A DNA stretch of 27,737 bases, taken from Firmicutes bacterium CAG:238. GTDB taxonomy: Bacteria; Bacillota; Clostridia; Peptostreptococcales; Anaerovoracaceae. Made by a program: the position numbers and the translations under genes. Below the pieces are notes generated by a model. The model was not told where the DNA came from. It searched no databases and saw only the letters and a list, made by a program, of their open reading frames with translations. Numbering within the stretch: the first letter of the stretch is position 1; every line of letters begins with the position of its first letter. The DNA is taken from assembly GCA_000435615.1 (NCBI GenBank), contig FR881971.1, positions 2,691 to 30,427 of the forward strand, given 5' to 3'. This document shows positions 16,145 through 24,145 of the stretch, piece after piece.

Positions 16145-17760
16145 AGGTGAAATTTTTGCCGCAGGGCGTGGAGCATGATATAGCCGAGAACAAGACAATC
16201 TTGGGACTTGCAGCAGAATGCGGTGTTAATATAGACGGAAACTGTGCGGGAAATGGCACTTGCGGAAAGTGTCGCGTCAGGCTTGTCTCAGGAGAGTGCG
16301 AGCCGCTCAAAGAAATGCATGCGCACTACGAGATGTCCGAGACCGATAAGGCGACCGGGTGGGTGCTGGCATGTGCCGCCGTGCTGAAAAGTGATGCGGT
16401 GATTGAAGTGCCGGAGACCGATACCACGGCATCCAGAAAGAAGAAGCTGATTCACCTCCCGGAAGGCTTTACCGCTGACTGCGGAGAGGAGTCCATCGGC
16501 GTGGCGGTCGATATCGGAACAACCACAGTTGTTGTAAGTTTTTGGGACCTTGAAACAGGTGCGATGCTGGATGTAGACGCTATGACAAATCCACAGGGCG
16601 CGTATGGCGCCGATGTTATTTCCAGGATTTCTTTCGCCACGGAAAACAAGGGCGGATGTGCCATTCTCCACGAAAAAGTTATCGGCGCGATTAATACCGC
16701 AGTTGATAATTTCTGTAAAAAAAATCATTACGAAAACAGTCAGGTGAAAAAATATGCCGTTGTCGGCAATACAACGATGAGCCACCTGTTTCTGAACATT
16801 GATCCCGCCTCTCTTGCGGTTGCACCGTTTGCTCCTGCATTTACGGGAGAAGTTGTAACCGACTGCAGAGAAATCGGACTTAACGGTGCAGAAGATGCAA
16901 AAGTCATTGTTGTGCCTAACATTGCAGGACATGTAGGCTCCGACATTACGGCGGGAATCATAACGACGGATTTAATGCAGAGGGACAAGGGCCATTTGTT
17001 CATAGATATTGGAACAAATGGGGAAATTGTTCTTTCGGCCAAAGGAAGAATCACCGCCTGCTCCACTGCGGCCGGACCGGCTTTTGAGGGCAGTTCAATA
17101 AAGTACGGCATGCGTGCCGCTGCCGGTGCAATTGAAAGAGTCTTTATCGATGATAACGGAGTGGAGATAAGCGTAATCGGCGATACCAAGCCCATCGGCA
17201 TTTGCGGTTCCGGCATCATAGATGCTGTGGGAGAACTGATAAAGACCGGTGTCGTGGACAAGTCCGGGAGACTTCTCGGCTCGGATCGGCTTGCAAAGAA
17301 AGGCGTTTCAGCAAAAATTTTGGAACACATAGAAGAAAGCCGCGATGCAAACGGAAACGATTTTGTGCTTTTCAAGGGAGAAACTCCGGAAGAAAGCGTA
17401 TACATAACGCAAAAGGATATTCGCGAGGTTCAGCTCGCAAAAGCGGCAATTTCCGCGGGCATTTCCATAATGATGGAAGAGATTGGCCTTACAAAAGAAG
17501 AAATCGAGAAAATAAGCATTGCAGGTGCTTTTGGAAACTATATCAGAAACGAGAGTGCTGCTAACATGGGACTTCTGCCAAGGATTGAACTTGAACGCAT
17601 AAAAGCGATTGGAAATTCAGCCGGGGTCGGAGCGGCAATGGTACTTCTTTCCAAGGGAAGCGAAGAAGAGGCAGTCCGCGTCTCTCAAATTGTGGAACAT
17701 ATTGACCTTGCGGAAAAGAAAAATTTCCAGGATGAGTATTTGAAAGGAATGAGATTTTGA
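16141..17760 (+). CDS. RamA-like corrinoid reductive activator (RACE, [2Fe-2S] + ASKHA)
   Basis: The 539-residue protein has an N-terminal plant-type [2Fe-2S] ferredoxin domain with Cys35-X5-Cys41-X2-Cys44 and Cys78. After it come a linker and a DUF4445-type ASKHA domain starting GVAVDIGTTTVVVSFWDLE near residue 120, with later blocks HLFIDIGTNGEIVLSAKGR and ISIAGAFGNYIRNE. Such RACE proteins reduce inadvertently oxidised Co(II) corrinoid to Co(I) with ATP hydrolysis, so methyl transfer can resume. The bacterial form carries [2Fe-2S] at the N-terminus, unlike methanogen RamA with C-terminal 4Fe-4S clusters. The start at 16141 overlaps the preceding TGA (ATGA), with GAGGAGAG upstream; a longer in-frame form would run far into the neighbour. 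Confidence 0.88.
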   Translation: MKVKFLPQGVEHDIAENKTILGLAAECGVNIDGNCAGNGTCGKCRVRLVSGECEPLKEMHAHYEMSETDKATGWVLACAAVLKSDAVIEVPETDTTASRKKKLIHLPEGFTADCGEESIGVAVDIGTTTVVVSFWDLETGAMLDVDAMTNPQGAYGADVISRISFATENKGGCAILHEKVIGAINTAVDNFCKKNHYENSQVKKYAVVGNTTMSHLFLNIDPASLAVAPFAPAFTGEVVTDCREIGLNGAEDAKVIVVPNIAGHVGSDITAGIITTDLMQRDKGHLFIDIGTNGEIVLSAKGRITACSTAAGPAFEGSSIKYGMRAAAGAIERVFIDDNGVEISVIGDTKPIGICGSGIIDAVGELIKTGVVDKSGRLLGSDRLAKKGVSAKILEHIEESRDANGNDFVLFKGETPEESVYITQKDIREVQLAKAAISAGISIMMEEIGLTKEEIEKISIAGAFGNYIRNESAANMGLLPRIELERIKAIGNSAGVGAAMVLLSKGSEEEAVRVSQIVEHIDLAEKKNFQDEYLKGMRF

Positions 17761-18749
17761 TGACGAAACAGGAAATCATCCGGCTTCTCGAGAAGGAAGA
17801 CGGTGAAGAGATTGCGAGCCTTTTTGCAAGGGCCAGAGAGGTTCGCAAGGCAAACCAGGGCAACAAGATATTTGCGTATGGTTTTGTGTATTTTACCACC
17901 TATTGCAGGAATAACTGTAATTTCTGCTATTACAGGAAGTCAAATGACATAGAAAGATACAGGAAATCAAAGGAAGAAATTCTGGCGACCTCGAAAGCAC
18001 TCATAGATTCGGGGGTAAACCTCATTGACCTTACGATGGGTGAGGACCCGAAATATCATGCTGAGGATTTTAAAACCGTTGCGGAAATCATCGAGACAAT
18101 TAAAAAAGAATACAATACCCCGATTATGATATCGCCGGGTGTTGTTCCCAATGAGATAATCGACAAACTCAAAACGGCGGGTGCCGACTGGTATGCCGTT
18201 TACCAGGAGACGCATAACCGGCAGCTTTTTGAAAAACTCAGGGTTGGTCAAAGCTATGATGAAAGAATGAATGCAAAACTCTATGCACGGCAGATCGGAA
18301 TGAACATCGAAGAAGGTTTGCTTGCGGGCGTAGGCGAAAGCACGGAAGACATTGCAGAGTCTCTTGAAATAATGGGAAAAATCGGGGCGAAACAGGTAAG
18401 AGTTATGAGTTTTGTCCCGCAGGAGGGAAGCCCTATGGAAGGGTGTTCAACTCCAGACAGGATGCTTGAACTTAAGATCATTGCGTTGATGAGAATTCTG
18501 TACCCAGAGGCACTGATTCCGGCATCGCTTGATGTTGACGGCATTGATGGGCTTGAGAACAGAATCAATGCGGGAGCAAACCTGATTACCTCCATCATCC
18601 CGCCAAGATCCGGTTTCATGGGCGTTGCACATAACACGCTTGATGTCGATGAGGGAGGCAGAACCGTCGAGGAGGCTGCGGCAATCCTTGAAAAGATGGG
18701 TCTTCGCATAGCAACAAGAGAAGAATATAAGGAATATATCGGAGTGTAA
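17760..18749 (+). CDS. pylB: Methylornithine synthase PylB (radical SAM)
   Basis: PylB rearranges L-lysine to (3R)-3-methyl-D-ornithine, the first step of Pyl synthesis. The radical SAM cluster motif is seen as Cys49-X3-Cys53-X2-Cys56 (YCRNNCNFCYYRKSN). The distinctive PylB segments FAYGFVYFTTYCRNNC, VYQETHNRQLFEKLRVGQ and AGVGESTEDIAESLEIMG are all present. The length (329 residues) is normal for PylB. ATG 17760 overlaps the stop of the RamA-like gene as ATGA, which places pylB in the corrinoid-activation operon. pylC follows 4 bases after the stop. Confidence 0.95.
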   Translation: MTKQEIIRLLEKEDGEEIASLFARAREVRKANQGNKIFAYGFVYFTTYCRNNCNFCYYRKSNDIERYRKSKEEILATSKALIDSGVNLIDLTMGEDPKYHAEDFKTVAEIIETIKKEYNTPIMISPGVVPNEIIDKLKTAGADWYAVYQETHNRQLFEKLRVGQSYDERMNAKLYARQIGMNIEEGLLAGVGESTEDIAESLEIMGKIGAKQVRVMSFVPQEGSPMEGCSTPDRMLELKIIALMRILYPEALIPASLDVDGIDGLENRINAGANLITSIIPPRSGFMGVAHNTLDVDEGGRTVEEAAAILEKMGLRIATREEYKEYIGV

Positions 18750-18753
18750 TGGT

Positions 18754-19878
18754 ATGAAGGTGGCAATTGTAGGCGGAAAGCTTCAGGGAACGGAAGCAGT
18801 ATATCTTGCAAAGCTTGCAGGGTTCGAAAGCATTTTAATTGACAGGAATCCGGAGGTTCCGGCTTCGGGATTCTGCGATGAATTTGTTTGCGGAGATGTT
18901 GTCGCAGAGGACGAAAAGGTAATTGCGGCACTCAAAAAAGTCGATTTTGTCCTGCCTGCAAACGAAAACACGGATGTGCTTGCGGCAGTAAGGCGTATCT
19001 GCGAGCGTGAAAAATTGAAGCTCGCGTTTGACTTTGATGCGTATGCTGTTTCGAGTTCCAAAATTTTGTCGGACAAGCTTTTTTACGAGAACGGGATACC
19101 GGCCCCTGTATATTACCCACAGGGGGAACCTCCGTATATAATCAAACCTTCAGGGGAAAGCGGGTCTGCAGGAGTAAGGCTCGTTCACACGCGAGAGGAA
19201 GTGGAAGATTTCCTGCTCCGGTGCAAAGACCCCGAAAACTGGATTGCACAAGAATATTTGGAAGGACCTTCCTATTCGATTGAAGTTATAGGGAACGGAA
19301 GCGAATACAGAACTTACGCAATTACGCAGATACATATGGACGATGTTTACGACTGCTGCATGGTGACGGTGCCGTGCGAAATTGGGCAGCAGAAAGAAAG
19401 GGAGTTTGCCGAAATCGGTGAAAAAATCGCGAAGCTGTTAAATCTCAAGGGAATCATGGATGTTGAGGTCATTGATGACGGAAGAGGTCTTAAAGTCCTT
19501 GAAATTGATGCAAGAATTCCGAGTCAGACACCGATTGCCGTATACTACTCGTCAGGCAATAATCTTTTTGCGGAACTTGCGGACATGGCATTATATGGGG
19601 AATTTCGCCACGAAAAAAAATCAGAACGAAAGCACAGTGCATACGAGCATTATCAGATAAAAAACGGCAGGCTCTGCCGGGAAGGAGAGCATTGCATGTC
19701 TGAAGCAAAGCCTTTGTCGGTAAGGAAAAACTTTCTCGGTTCCGATGTGGTGATTTCAGATTTCAAATCCGAGGAAGAGCCATTCCGTGCTATTTTCGTC
19801 AATTGGGCGGAAACAGAGGCGGCGCTTGAAGCGGCGCGGGAAAAGACAAAGCAGAATCTGCTTGCATTATTAAAATAA
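18754..19878 (+). CDS. pylC: 3-methylornithine-L-lysine ligase PylC (ATP-grasp)
   Basis: PylC joins 3-methyl-D-ornithine to the epsilon-amino group of lysine using ATP. The 374-residue protein opens with an ATP-grasp preATP segment, KVAIVGGKLQGTEAVYLAKL. It carries the nucleotide-binding stretch YIIKPSGESGSAGVRLV near residue 130, AQEYLEGPSYSIEV, and the metal/substrate region EIDARIPSQTPIAVYYSSG near residue 250. These match PylC specifically. It lies 4 bases after pylB and 14 bases before pylSc, whose ribosome site follows it (AAAAAGAGG). Confidence 0.93.
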   Translation: MKVAIVGGKLQGTEAVYLAKLAGFESILIDRNPEVPASGFCDEFVCGDVVAEDEKVIAALKKVDFVLPANENTDVLAAVRRICEREKLKLAFDFDAYAVSSSKILSDKLFYENGIPAPVYYPQGEPPYIIKPSGESGSAGVRLVHTREEVEDFLLRCKDPENWIAQEYLEGPSYSIEVIGNGSEYRTYAITQIHMDDVYDCCMVTVPCEIGQQKEREFAEIGEKIAKLLNLKGIMDVEVIDDGRGLKVLEIDARIPSQTPIAVYYSSGNNLFAELADMALYGEFRHEKKSERKHSAYEHYQIKNGRLCREGEHCMSEAKPLSVRKNFLGSDVVISDFKSEEEPFRAIFVNWAETEAALEAAREKTKQNLLALLK

Positions 19879-19892
19879 AAAAAGAGGCGGAC

Positions 19893-20729
19893 ATGGAAAA
19901 ATTTACGATTACACAAAGAGAAAGACTGACTGAACTTGACGCAGCTTCCGAAGTTTTGGAACGTGAGTTTGACACGAAGGAAGAAAGAAACGCGGAATTC
20001 AAAAAGATTGAAACGCAGATGGCAAGAGAGGGAAGACAGCATCTTAAAGAACTTGTGGAAGAAAGACATATAACCTTTACGGAAGAAGTTTCGCGTAGAC
20101 TTCAGGACTGGTTGATGAAAGATGGATATACGAAGGTAAGCACGCCGACAATCATCACCCGCCAAATGCTCGAAAAGATGACCATTGACGAGTTTCATCA
20201 CCTTTCGGAGCAAGTTTTTTGGCTTGACCGCAAACGCTGCCTGAGACCGATGCTGGCACCGAATCTTTATGTTATGATGCGGGAGCTTAAGCGCATTACA
20301 AATCAGCCGGTGAAAATCTTTGAAATCGGCTCGTGTTTCCGTAAGGAATCACAAGGGGCTAAGCACATGAATGAATTTACCATGCTTAACTGCGTGCAGC
20401 TTGCTGTGGTGCAAGACGGCAGACAGGTTGAAGCACTGAAGGAAATGGCACATTCCGCAATGCAGGCACTCGGCATCGAAGATTACGAACTTGTGGTGGA
20501 AGAATCCACGGTCTACGGAAGCACCGTAGACATAGAAATCGACGGAATCGAAGTGGCCTCGGGTTCCTATGGCCCACATTTTCTCGATAAGCAGTGGGGT
20601 GTGTTTGACACCTGGGTCGGAATCGGTTTCGGAGTCGAAAGGCTCGCAATGGCAATGAGCAAGAGCAAAACAATCAAACGCTTCGGAAGAAGCATTGCAT
20701 TTATTGACGGGGAGCCGCTGAATATCTAA
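19893..20729 (+). CDS. pylSc: Pyrrolysyl-tRNA synthetase catalytic subunit PylSc
   Basis: The 278-residue protein is the class II catalytic core only, as in bacterial split PylRS. Motif 2 appears as CFRKESQGAKHMNEF. The Pyl pocket is represented by LRPMLAPNLYVMMREL (the M. mazei Ala302/Leu305/Tyr306/Leu309 region), TMLNCVQL (Asn346 equivalent), and VYGSTVDIEIDG (Tyr384 equivalent). Motif 3 with its Trp417 equivalent is DTWVGIGFGVERLAM. It charges tRNA-Pyl with Pyl, working with PylSn, encoded after the tRNA. The N-terminal tRNA-binding domain is absent, as expected for this form. The start follows GAGGCGGAC, about 6 bases after GAGG. Confidence 0.95.
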   Translation: MEKFTITQRERLTELDAASEVLEREFDTKEERNAEFKKIETQMAREGRQHLKELVEERHITFTEEVSRRLQDWLMKDGYTKVSTPTIITRQMLEKMTIDEFHHLSEQVFWLDRKRCLRPMLAPNLYVMMRELKRITNQPVKIFEIGSCFRKESQGAKHMNEFTMLNCVQLAVVQDGRQVEALKEMAHSAMQALGIEDYELVVEESTVYGSTVDIEIDGIEVASGSYGPHFLDKQWGVFDTWVGIGFGVERLAMAMSKSKTIKRFGRSIAFIDGEPLNI

Positions 20730-20741
20730 GAGGTGGATGTT

Positions 20742-21551
20742 ATGACACGACTTATAAGCGAGTGGGTAAGTCCGATGCTTAGCGGCATGGAAGCTTACAA
20801 CAGAAAATTAAAAGAAATCACAGGCTGCGATTTGTGCGGTCTGGTGGGTGACATTTTCGGAGCAGACGAAGCGTCTTTTACGAGCCTGCAGAGGCAGATT
20901 AACGTTGGGATTGTTCCGATCACTCAGGGAGAGGGGATTATCGGAGATTTTTCCGAGGCAATTGCATCAATCATTGCTTCGATGGGTTTTCGGACTTTAG
21001 TCACGGAACACACCGATGTTGACGGGATATATGAAGCGTGCAGGAGAGGCTGCGATCTGCTTTTCTTTGCAGACGACAACCGGTATCTTGCACTCAATAT
21101 CGCCGATAAACGATATGCAGATAATAATTACTGTACAGCACTCGGATATATTTCCGTTCTTGAACATATGATGCGGCAGCGGGGAAAAGACATCACAGAT
21201 GAGAAAATTCTTGTAATCGGGTATGGCATTGTCGGAAAAGAAGCAGTCGATATTCTGAAGGAAAAAGGTGTTTCCTTCTGTGTTTACGATAAGGACAAGC
21301 AGGCTCTTGAGGGGGCGGACTTTGAACTTCTTCACGGAAAAGAGGAGATTTGCAGGTACGAATACATACTTGACTTCACGAACGAGGGCGAATGGCTTAT
21401 GCTGAACGATATCTGCGGAGATGTCTTATATGCAAGTCCGGGCGTACCATGCTCTTTGGATGAAAATACAAAAAAAACTATTGCAAAAAATGCAGTTTAT
21501 GATAACCTAGAAATAGGCACCGCAGTTATGCTCGGAAAAGCAATTTTCTGA
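20742..21551 (+). CDS. pylD: Pyrrolysine synthase PylD (dehydrogenase)
   Basis: PylD oxidises 3-methylornithyl-lysine with NAD+ so that it cyclises to pyrrolysine. The protein of about 269 residues has the N-terminal PylD domain (TRLISEWVSPMLSGMEAYNR and VPITQGEGIIGDFSEAIA). A Rossmann NAD-binding motif ILVIGYGIVGKEAVDIL begins at residue 156, and ICGDVLYASPGVPCSLDENT lies near the end. I prefer ATG 20742 over GTG 20733 because GAGGTG (20730-20735) is then correctly spaced. Its stop lies 13 bases before tRNA-Pyl, an unusual layout for a tRNA gene. Confidence 0.93.
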   Translation: MTRLISEWVSPMLSGMEAYNRKLKEITGCDLCGLVGDIFGADEASFTSLQRQINVGIVPITQGEGIIGDFSEAIASIIASMGFRTLVTEHTDVDGIYEACRRGCDLLFFADDNRYLALNIADKRYADNNYCTALGYISVLEHMMRQRGKDITDEKILVIGYGIVGKEAVDILKEKGVSFCVYDKDKQALEGADFELLHGKEEICRYEYILDFTNEGEWLMLNDICGDVLYASPGVPCSLDENTKKTIAKNAVYDNLEIGTAVMLGKAIF

Positions 21552-21564
21552 GTGCGGCAGATGT

Positions 21565-21636
21565 GGGGTGCGGATCGTATGGATCGCAGAGACTCTAAAT
21601 CTCTGCAGCCGGGTGAAACTCCCGGGCACCTCGCCA
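21565..21636 (+). tRNA. pylT: tRNA-Pyl (anticodon CUA)
   Basis: A 72-base tRNA with an encoded CCA end and G discriminator. The acceptor stem GGGGTGC pairs with GCACCTC (one G-T pair). One base separates it from the 4-base D stem GATC/GATC, which closes a 5-base loop. The anticodon arm GCAGAGA-CTCTAAA-TCTCTGC has CTA at 21595-21597. The variable loop is only 2-3 bases, and the T stem CCGGG/CCCGG closes TGAAACT, lacking the usual TTC. All are hallmarks of tRNA-Pyl, and the sequence closely resembles the Desulfitobacterium form. It lies within the operon, between pylD and pylSn, so it is probably cut from the mRNA. Confidence 0.96.
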
Positions 21637-21657
21637 TTTTTCAGAAAGGCAGGAAAT

Positions 21658-21984
21658 ATGTCAGACAGCAAAAAAAGATATTACAGGAAGAATGTTGAAT
21701 TGTTTGTGCTGCTTGATAAGATGAAGCTTTGGCCGTCACGGGAAGGCATCCTTCACGGAATCAGACAGATTGACAAACACGGCGACTATGCCGAAGTGAC
21801 AACACATTGCGGGCAGACTTTCCGAATATACAATTCAAGAAATTCCAGGGCTGCGCGCTGGCTCAGAAACAAATGGGCAGTGAAGCCTTGTCCAAAGTGC
21901 AAGGTGCCCGACTGGAAACTGGAGAAATATTCAAAGACCTTTTTTGATTCACACTACGGAAGTGATTTGACGCATAAGAAATAA
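21658..21984 (+). CDS. pylSn: Pyrrolysyl-tRNA synthetase N-terminal subunit PylSn
   Basis: This 108-residue zinc-binding protein binds the tRNA-Pyl body, compensating for the missing domain of PylSc. It has the expected zinc ligands His33, Cys51, Cys78 and Cys81 (contexts GILHGIRQI, TTHCGQTF and PCPKCKVPD), and the conserved block NSRNSRAARWLRNKW. Its ATG is 21 bases after the tRNA CCA, preceded by GGCAGGAA. It is the last pyl gene. Confidence 0.94.
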   Translation: MSDSKKRYYRKNVELFVLLDKMKLWPSREGILHGIRQIDKHGDYAEVTTHCGQTFRIYNSRNSRAARWLRNKWAVKPCPKCKVPDWKLEKYSKTFFDSHYGSDLTHKK

Positions 21985-21988
21985 TACG

Positions 21989-22005
21989 CCGTCTGCCGAG
22001 GACGG
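21989..22005 (+). terminator. Weak hairpin after pylSn
   Basis: CCGTC (21989-21993) pairs with GACGG (22001-22005); the tail TAATTTG is poor in T. It could attenuate rather than end the transcript, so the LysO-like gene may share it. Confidence 0.3.
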
Positions 22006-22030
22006 TAATTTGTTTGTTAGGGGTGAAGTT

Positions 22031-23035
22031 ATGTTATTATTGGCATGGTATTATGCATTGATGATTGGATGCTATTTTTTGGCGTCAAAACTCAGAGACA
22101 AAAAGGAGAACCTTGAAGGCATGGCGAATAACGGTCTTACCGCTATGATGTACTTCATTGTATTTATAATGGGCATCCGAATGGGCTCAAACGAGCAGAT
22201 TATATCAAATCTCGGAACCATCGGGATCCAAGCTGTTCTGATTTCCGTTCTTACCATTGTCTTCAGCATGCTTTTCATTACCGTTATGCGTAAGGTGATG
22301 AAAATTGACAAATATGGGGACAGCATTCTTCGTCTGGAGGATAATACTGCAGAAATGATGGAGGTCGAAGAACTCCTTGAAGAAAAAGAAGATGCGAAGT
22401 CGAATGAGAATTTGAAAACGACATTATACATAACTATAGATGTTGTTATCGCGATGCTTATAGGGTATTTTGTCATTCGATCAGCATTTGCCGATGATTA
22501 TGAAGTCTTTGATAATGTGACTTCAAAGGCAATTGTGGTCGGTCTAAGCCTAATGATTGGTCTTGTGGGCTTCAGCCTCGGACTTGACGGAACGGTTATA
22601 GCCAAGCTGAAAGAAACGGGCATAAAGGTTCTTATCGTTCCAATACTCTTCATACTCGGAACGACCTTTGCGGGAGTGATTTTCTCGTTGATAACAGAAT
22701 TCAGCATGAAGGAAGCACTTGCGATCTGCTGGGGTTTCGGGTGGTATACTTATGCCCCGGGTGTAATCGCAGAGGCCGGTTACGTAATCGCCAGTGCTGT
22801 TTCGTTCCTGCATAATGTCATACGCGAAACCGTAGGCATCATCGGAATCCCTCTCATTGCACAAAAAATCGGATATCTCGAAGCGACCACCCTTCCGGGT
22901 ATCGCTTCCATGGATGTGTGTATGCCTATCATTGAAAGATCGTGCAGGCAGGATACCATTGTGTATGGCTTCTGCAACGGGCTGTTGTCATCGCTTGTAT
23001 GTTCCTTTATGGTTCCGATTATTATTACGTTGTAA
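22031..23035 (+). CDS. LysO-like (DUF340) membrane transporter, complete paralogue
   Basis: The 334-residue polytopic membrane protein has two hydrophobic halves joined by a charged linker (MMEVEELLEEKEDAKSNENL near residue 112). The N-terminal half begins ALMIGCYFLASKLRD; the C-terminal half contains GFGWYTYAPGVIAEAGY and SAVSFLHNVIRETVG. LysO family members export lysine and lysine analogues. The start is chosen at ATG 22031 because AGGGGTG ends 5 bases before it. It lies 46 bases after pylSn in the same direction. Lysine is the only precursor of Pyl, so a transporter of lysine-like compounds here is plausible but unproven. Its relative at 1-719 brackets the island. Confidence 0.8.
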   Translation: MLLLAWYYALMIGCYFLASKLRDKKENLEGMANNGLTAMMYFIVFIMGIRMGSNEQIISNLGTIGIQAVLISVLTIVFSMLFITVMRKVMKIDKYGDSILRLEDNTAEMMEVEELLEEKEDAKSNENLKTTLYITIDVVIAMLIGYFVIRSAFADDYEVFDNVTSKAIVVGLSLMIGLVGFSLGLDGTVIAKLKETGIKVLIVPILFILGTTFAGVIFSLITEFSMKEALAICWGFGWYTYAPGVIAEAGYVIASAVSFLHNVIRETVGIIGIPLIAQKIGYLEATTLPGIASMDVCMPIIERSCRQDTIVYGFCNGLLSSLVCSFMVPIIITL

Positions 23036-23055
23036 AAAATATGTGCGGGGCAAAA

Positions 23056-23083
23056 TGTCATCAAACGATTGCAGGTGATGACA
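23056..23083. terminator. Inverted repeat between the LysO-like gene and lexA (possible terminator)
   Basis: TGTCATCA (23056-23063) pairs with TGATGACA (23076-23083). On the minus strand the repeat is followed by TTTTG, so it could end the lexA transcript, although it lies 116 bases beyond the lexA stop. Confidence 0.35.
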
Positions 23084-23198
23084 AAATGATGCATAATATA
23101 ACTACATATTACAATGAATCTTATTGACAGGAAGTGACCGCAGAAATGCAGTCTCTACACATTACATATCAAAATAAAAATTGCTTCCGAGTTACATT

Positions 23199-23867
23199 TT
23201 AGCTGAAGTATCTGAACACACCTCTCACCTTACCGAGAATGTTTACATCCTTTACGAGAATCGGGCTCATCGTGTGGTTTTCAGGCTGCAGTCTGATATG
23301 ATCAGCCTCCTTGTAGAAAGTCTTAACGGTCGCTTCGCTCTCAAACCCGTCAATCATCGCAACCACAATTTCACCGTTGTGCACATCGACGGTCTGCTGG
23401 ACAAGAATAAGGTCTCCGTCCATGATTCCGGCTTCAATCATACTTTCACCGCGAACTTTAAGCATATAGTTCACACCGCCGGCTGCAAATCTTGCAGGAA
23501 CAGGGAAAGTGTCTTCAATGTTCTCTTCTGCCAAAATCGGTGTACCTGCGGCTACTCTGCCGACAATAGGAATCTCGACAACATCGTTTACAGAGGAAGC
23601 GCTGTCCGGAATATCGGAAGAATATCCGTGTGCCGCCTGCGTGTGACCGCTTTCATCCGAAGGCTCCACAACCATCAGAGCACGAGGTTTGGAAGGGTCT
23701 TTCTTAAGGTATCCCTGCCTCACGAGGCTCTCAATATCCTTGTGAACGGTTGAAGTGGACTTAATGCCAAGCGCATTGCAAATCTCACGAACCGTAGGAG
23801 GGTAGCCCTTGGTTTTAATCTCAGTTTTCATATAATCAAGAATCTTCTGTTCGCGCTCTTTTAACAT
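23199..23867 (-). CDS. lexA: LexA SOS repressor
   Basis: The 222-residue protein has the LexA layout: an N-terminal winged helix (REQKILDYMKTEIKTKGYPP, then STVHKDIESLVRQGYLKK), the self-cleavage site RVAAGTP with its Ala-Gly bond, the catalytic serine in RGESMIEAGIMDGD and the lysine in EATVKTFYKEAD. It represses DNA damage genes and is cleaved when RecA is activated. A GAGAGGAGAAC ribosome site precedes ATG at 23867. A LexA box overlaps its promoter, so it is autoregulated. Confidence 0.96.
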   Translation of the reverse strand: MLKEREQKILDYMKTEIKTKGYPPTVREICNALGIKSTSTVHKDIESLVRQGYLKKDPSKPRALMVVEPSDESGHTQAAHGYSSDIPDSASSVNDVVEIPIVGRVAAGTPILAEENIEDTFPVPARFAAGGVNYMLKVRGESMIEAGIMDGDLILVQQTVDVHNGEIVVAMIDGFESEATVKTFYKEADHIRLQPENHTMSPILVKDVNILGKVRGVFRYFS

Positions 23868-23897
23868 GATGTTCTCCTCTCACTTTTTATTGAGAAC

Positions 23898-23935
23898 ATT
23901 GTAGCATATTGCGAACAAAAAGTAAACAGGTGTTC
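23898..23935 (-). promoter_or_regulatory. lexA promoter with overlapping LexA box
   Basis: On the minus strand, TTTACT (23926-23921) and TACAAT (23903-23898) are separated by 17 bases. GAACACCTGTTT (23935-23924) matches the Gram-positive LexA box GAAC-N4-GTTY and overlaps the -35, as expected for autorepression. Confidence 0.65.
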
Positions 23936-23969
23936 TGAAAAATATTTTTTCTGTTTCCCAAAATATTGA

Positions 23970-23998
23970 TTGACAGTGGCCTCCCATTGAGGTATACT
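23970..23998 (+). promoter_or_regulatory. Promoter of the infC-rpmI-rplT operon
   Basis: Consensus TTGACA (23970-23975) and TATACT (23993-23998) with a 17-base spacer; transcription would begin near 24004, just before the leader hairpins. Confidence 0.8.
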
Positions 23999-24003
23999 AT
24001 TTC

Positions 24004-24133
24004 AGTAATGAAGAAGAAGTTATCCGCTTCTCACCTGTGAGGTCGCGTCACCGACACAGGTTGATATGTTGAAATCAGTGTGCTTACGGCACATTTATGA
24101 GCGGATACTTCCTGTATCCGCTTTTATATTTTT
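24004..24133 (+). promoter_or_regulatory. L20-type leader (autoregulatory attenuator) of infC-rpmI-rplT
   Basis: The leader contains ATCCGCTTCTCACCTGTGAG and ends in a terminator, GCGGATAC-TTCCT-GTATCCGC (24101-24121), followed by TTTATATTTTT. The upstream TATCCGC (24021-24027) is complementary to the terminator's left arm GCGGATA (24101-24107), so it can form an antiterminator. In Firmicutes, free L20 binds such leaders and causes early termination, and the gene order here fits. Confidence 0.75.
24101..24133 (+). terminator. Attenuator terminator in the infC leader
   Basis: A perfect 8-base stem (GCGGATAC/GTATCCGC) with a 5-base loop and T-rich tail, placed before the infC ribosome site AGGAGG. 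Confidence 0.8.
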
Positions 24134-24145
24134 AGGAGGTGCACC

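Noticed and set aside
16288..16932. Long minus-strand frame within the RamA-like gene.
   Set aside because: Antisense to an unambiguous [2Fe-2S]/ASKHA coding sequence; no family features.
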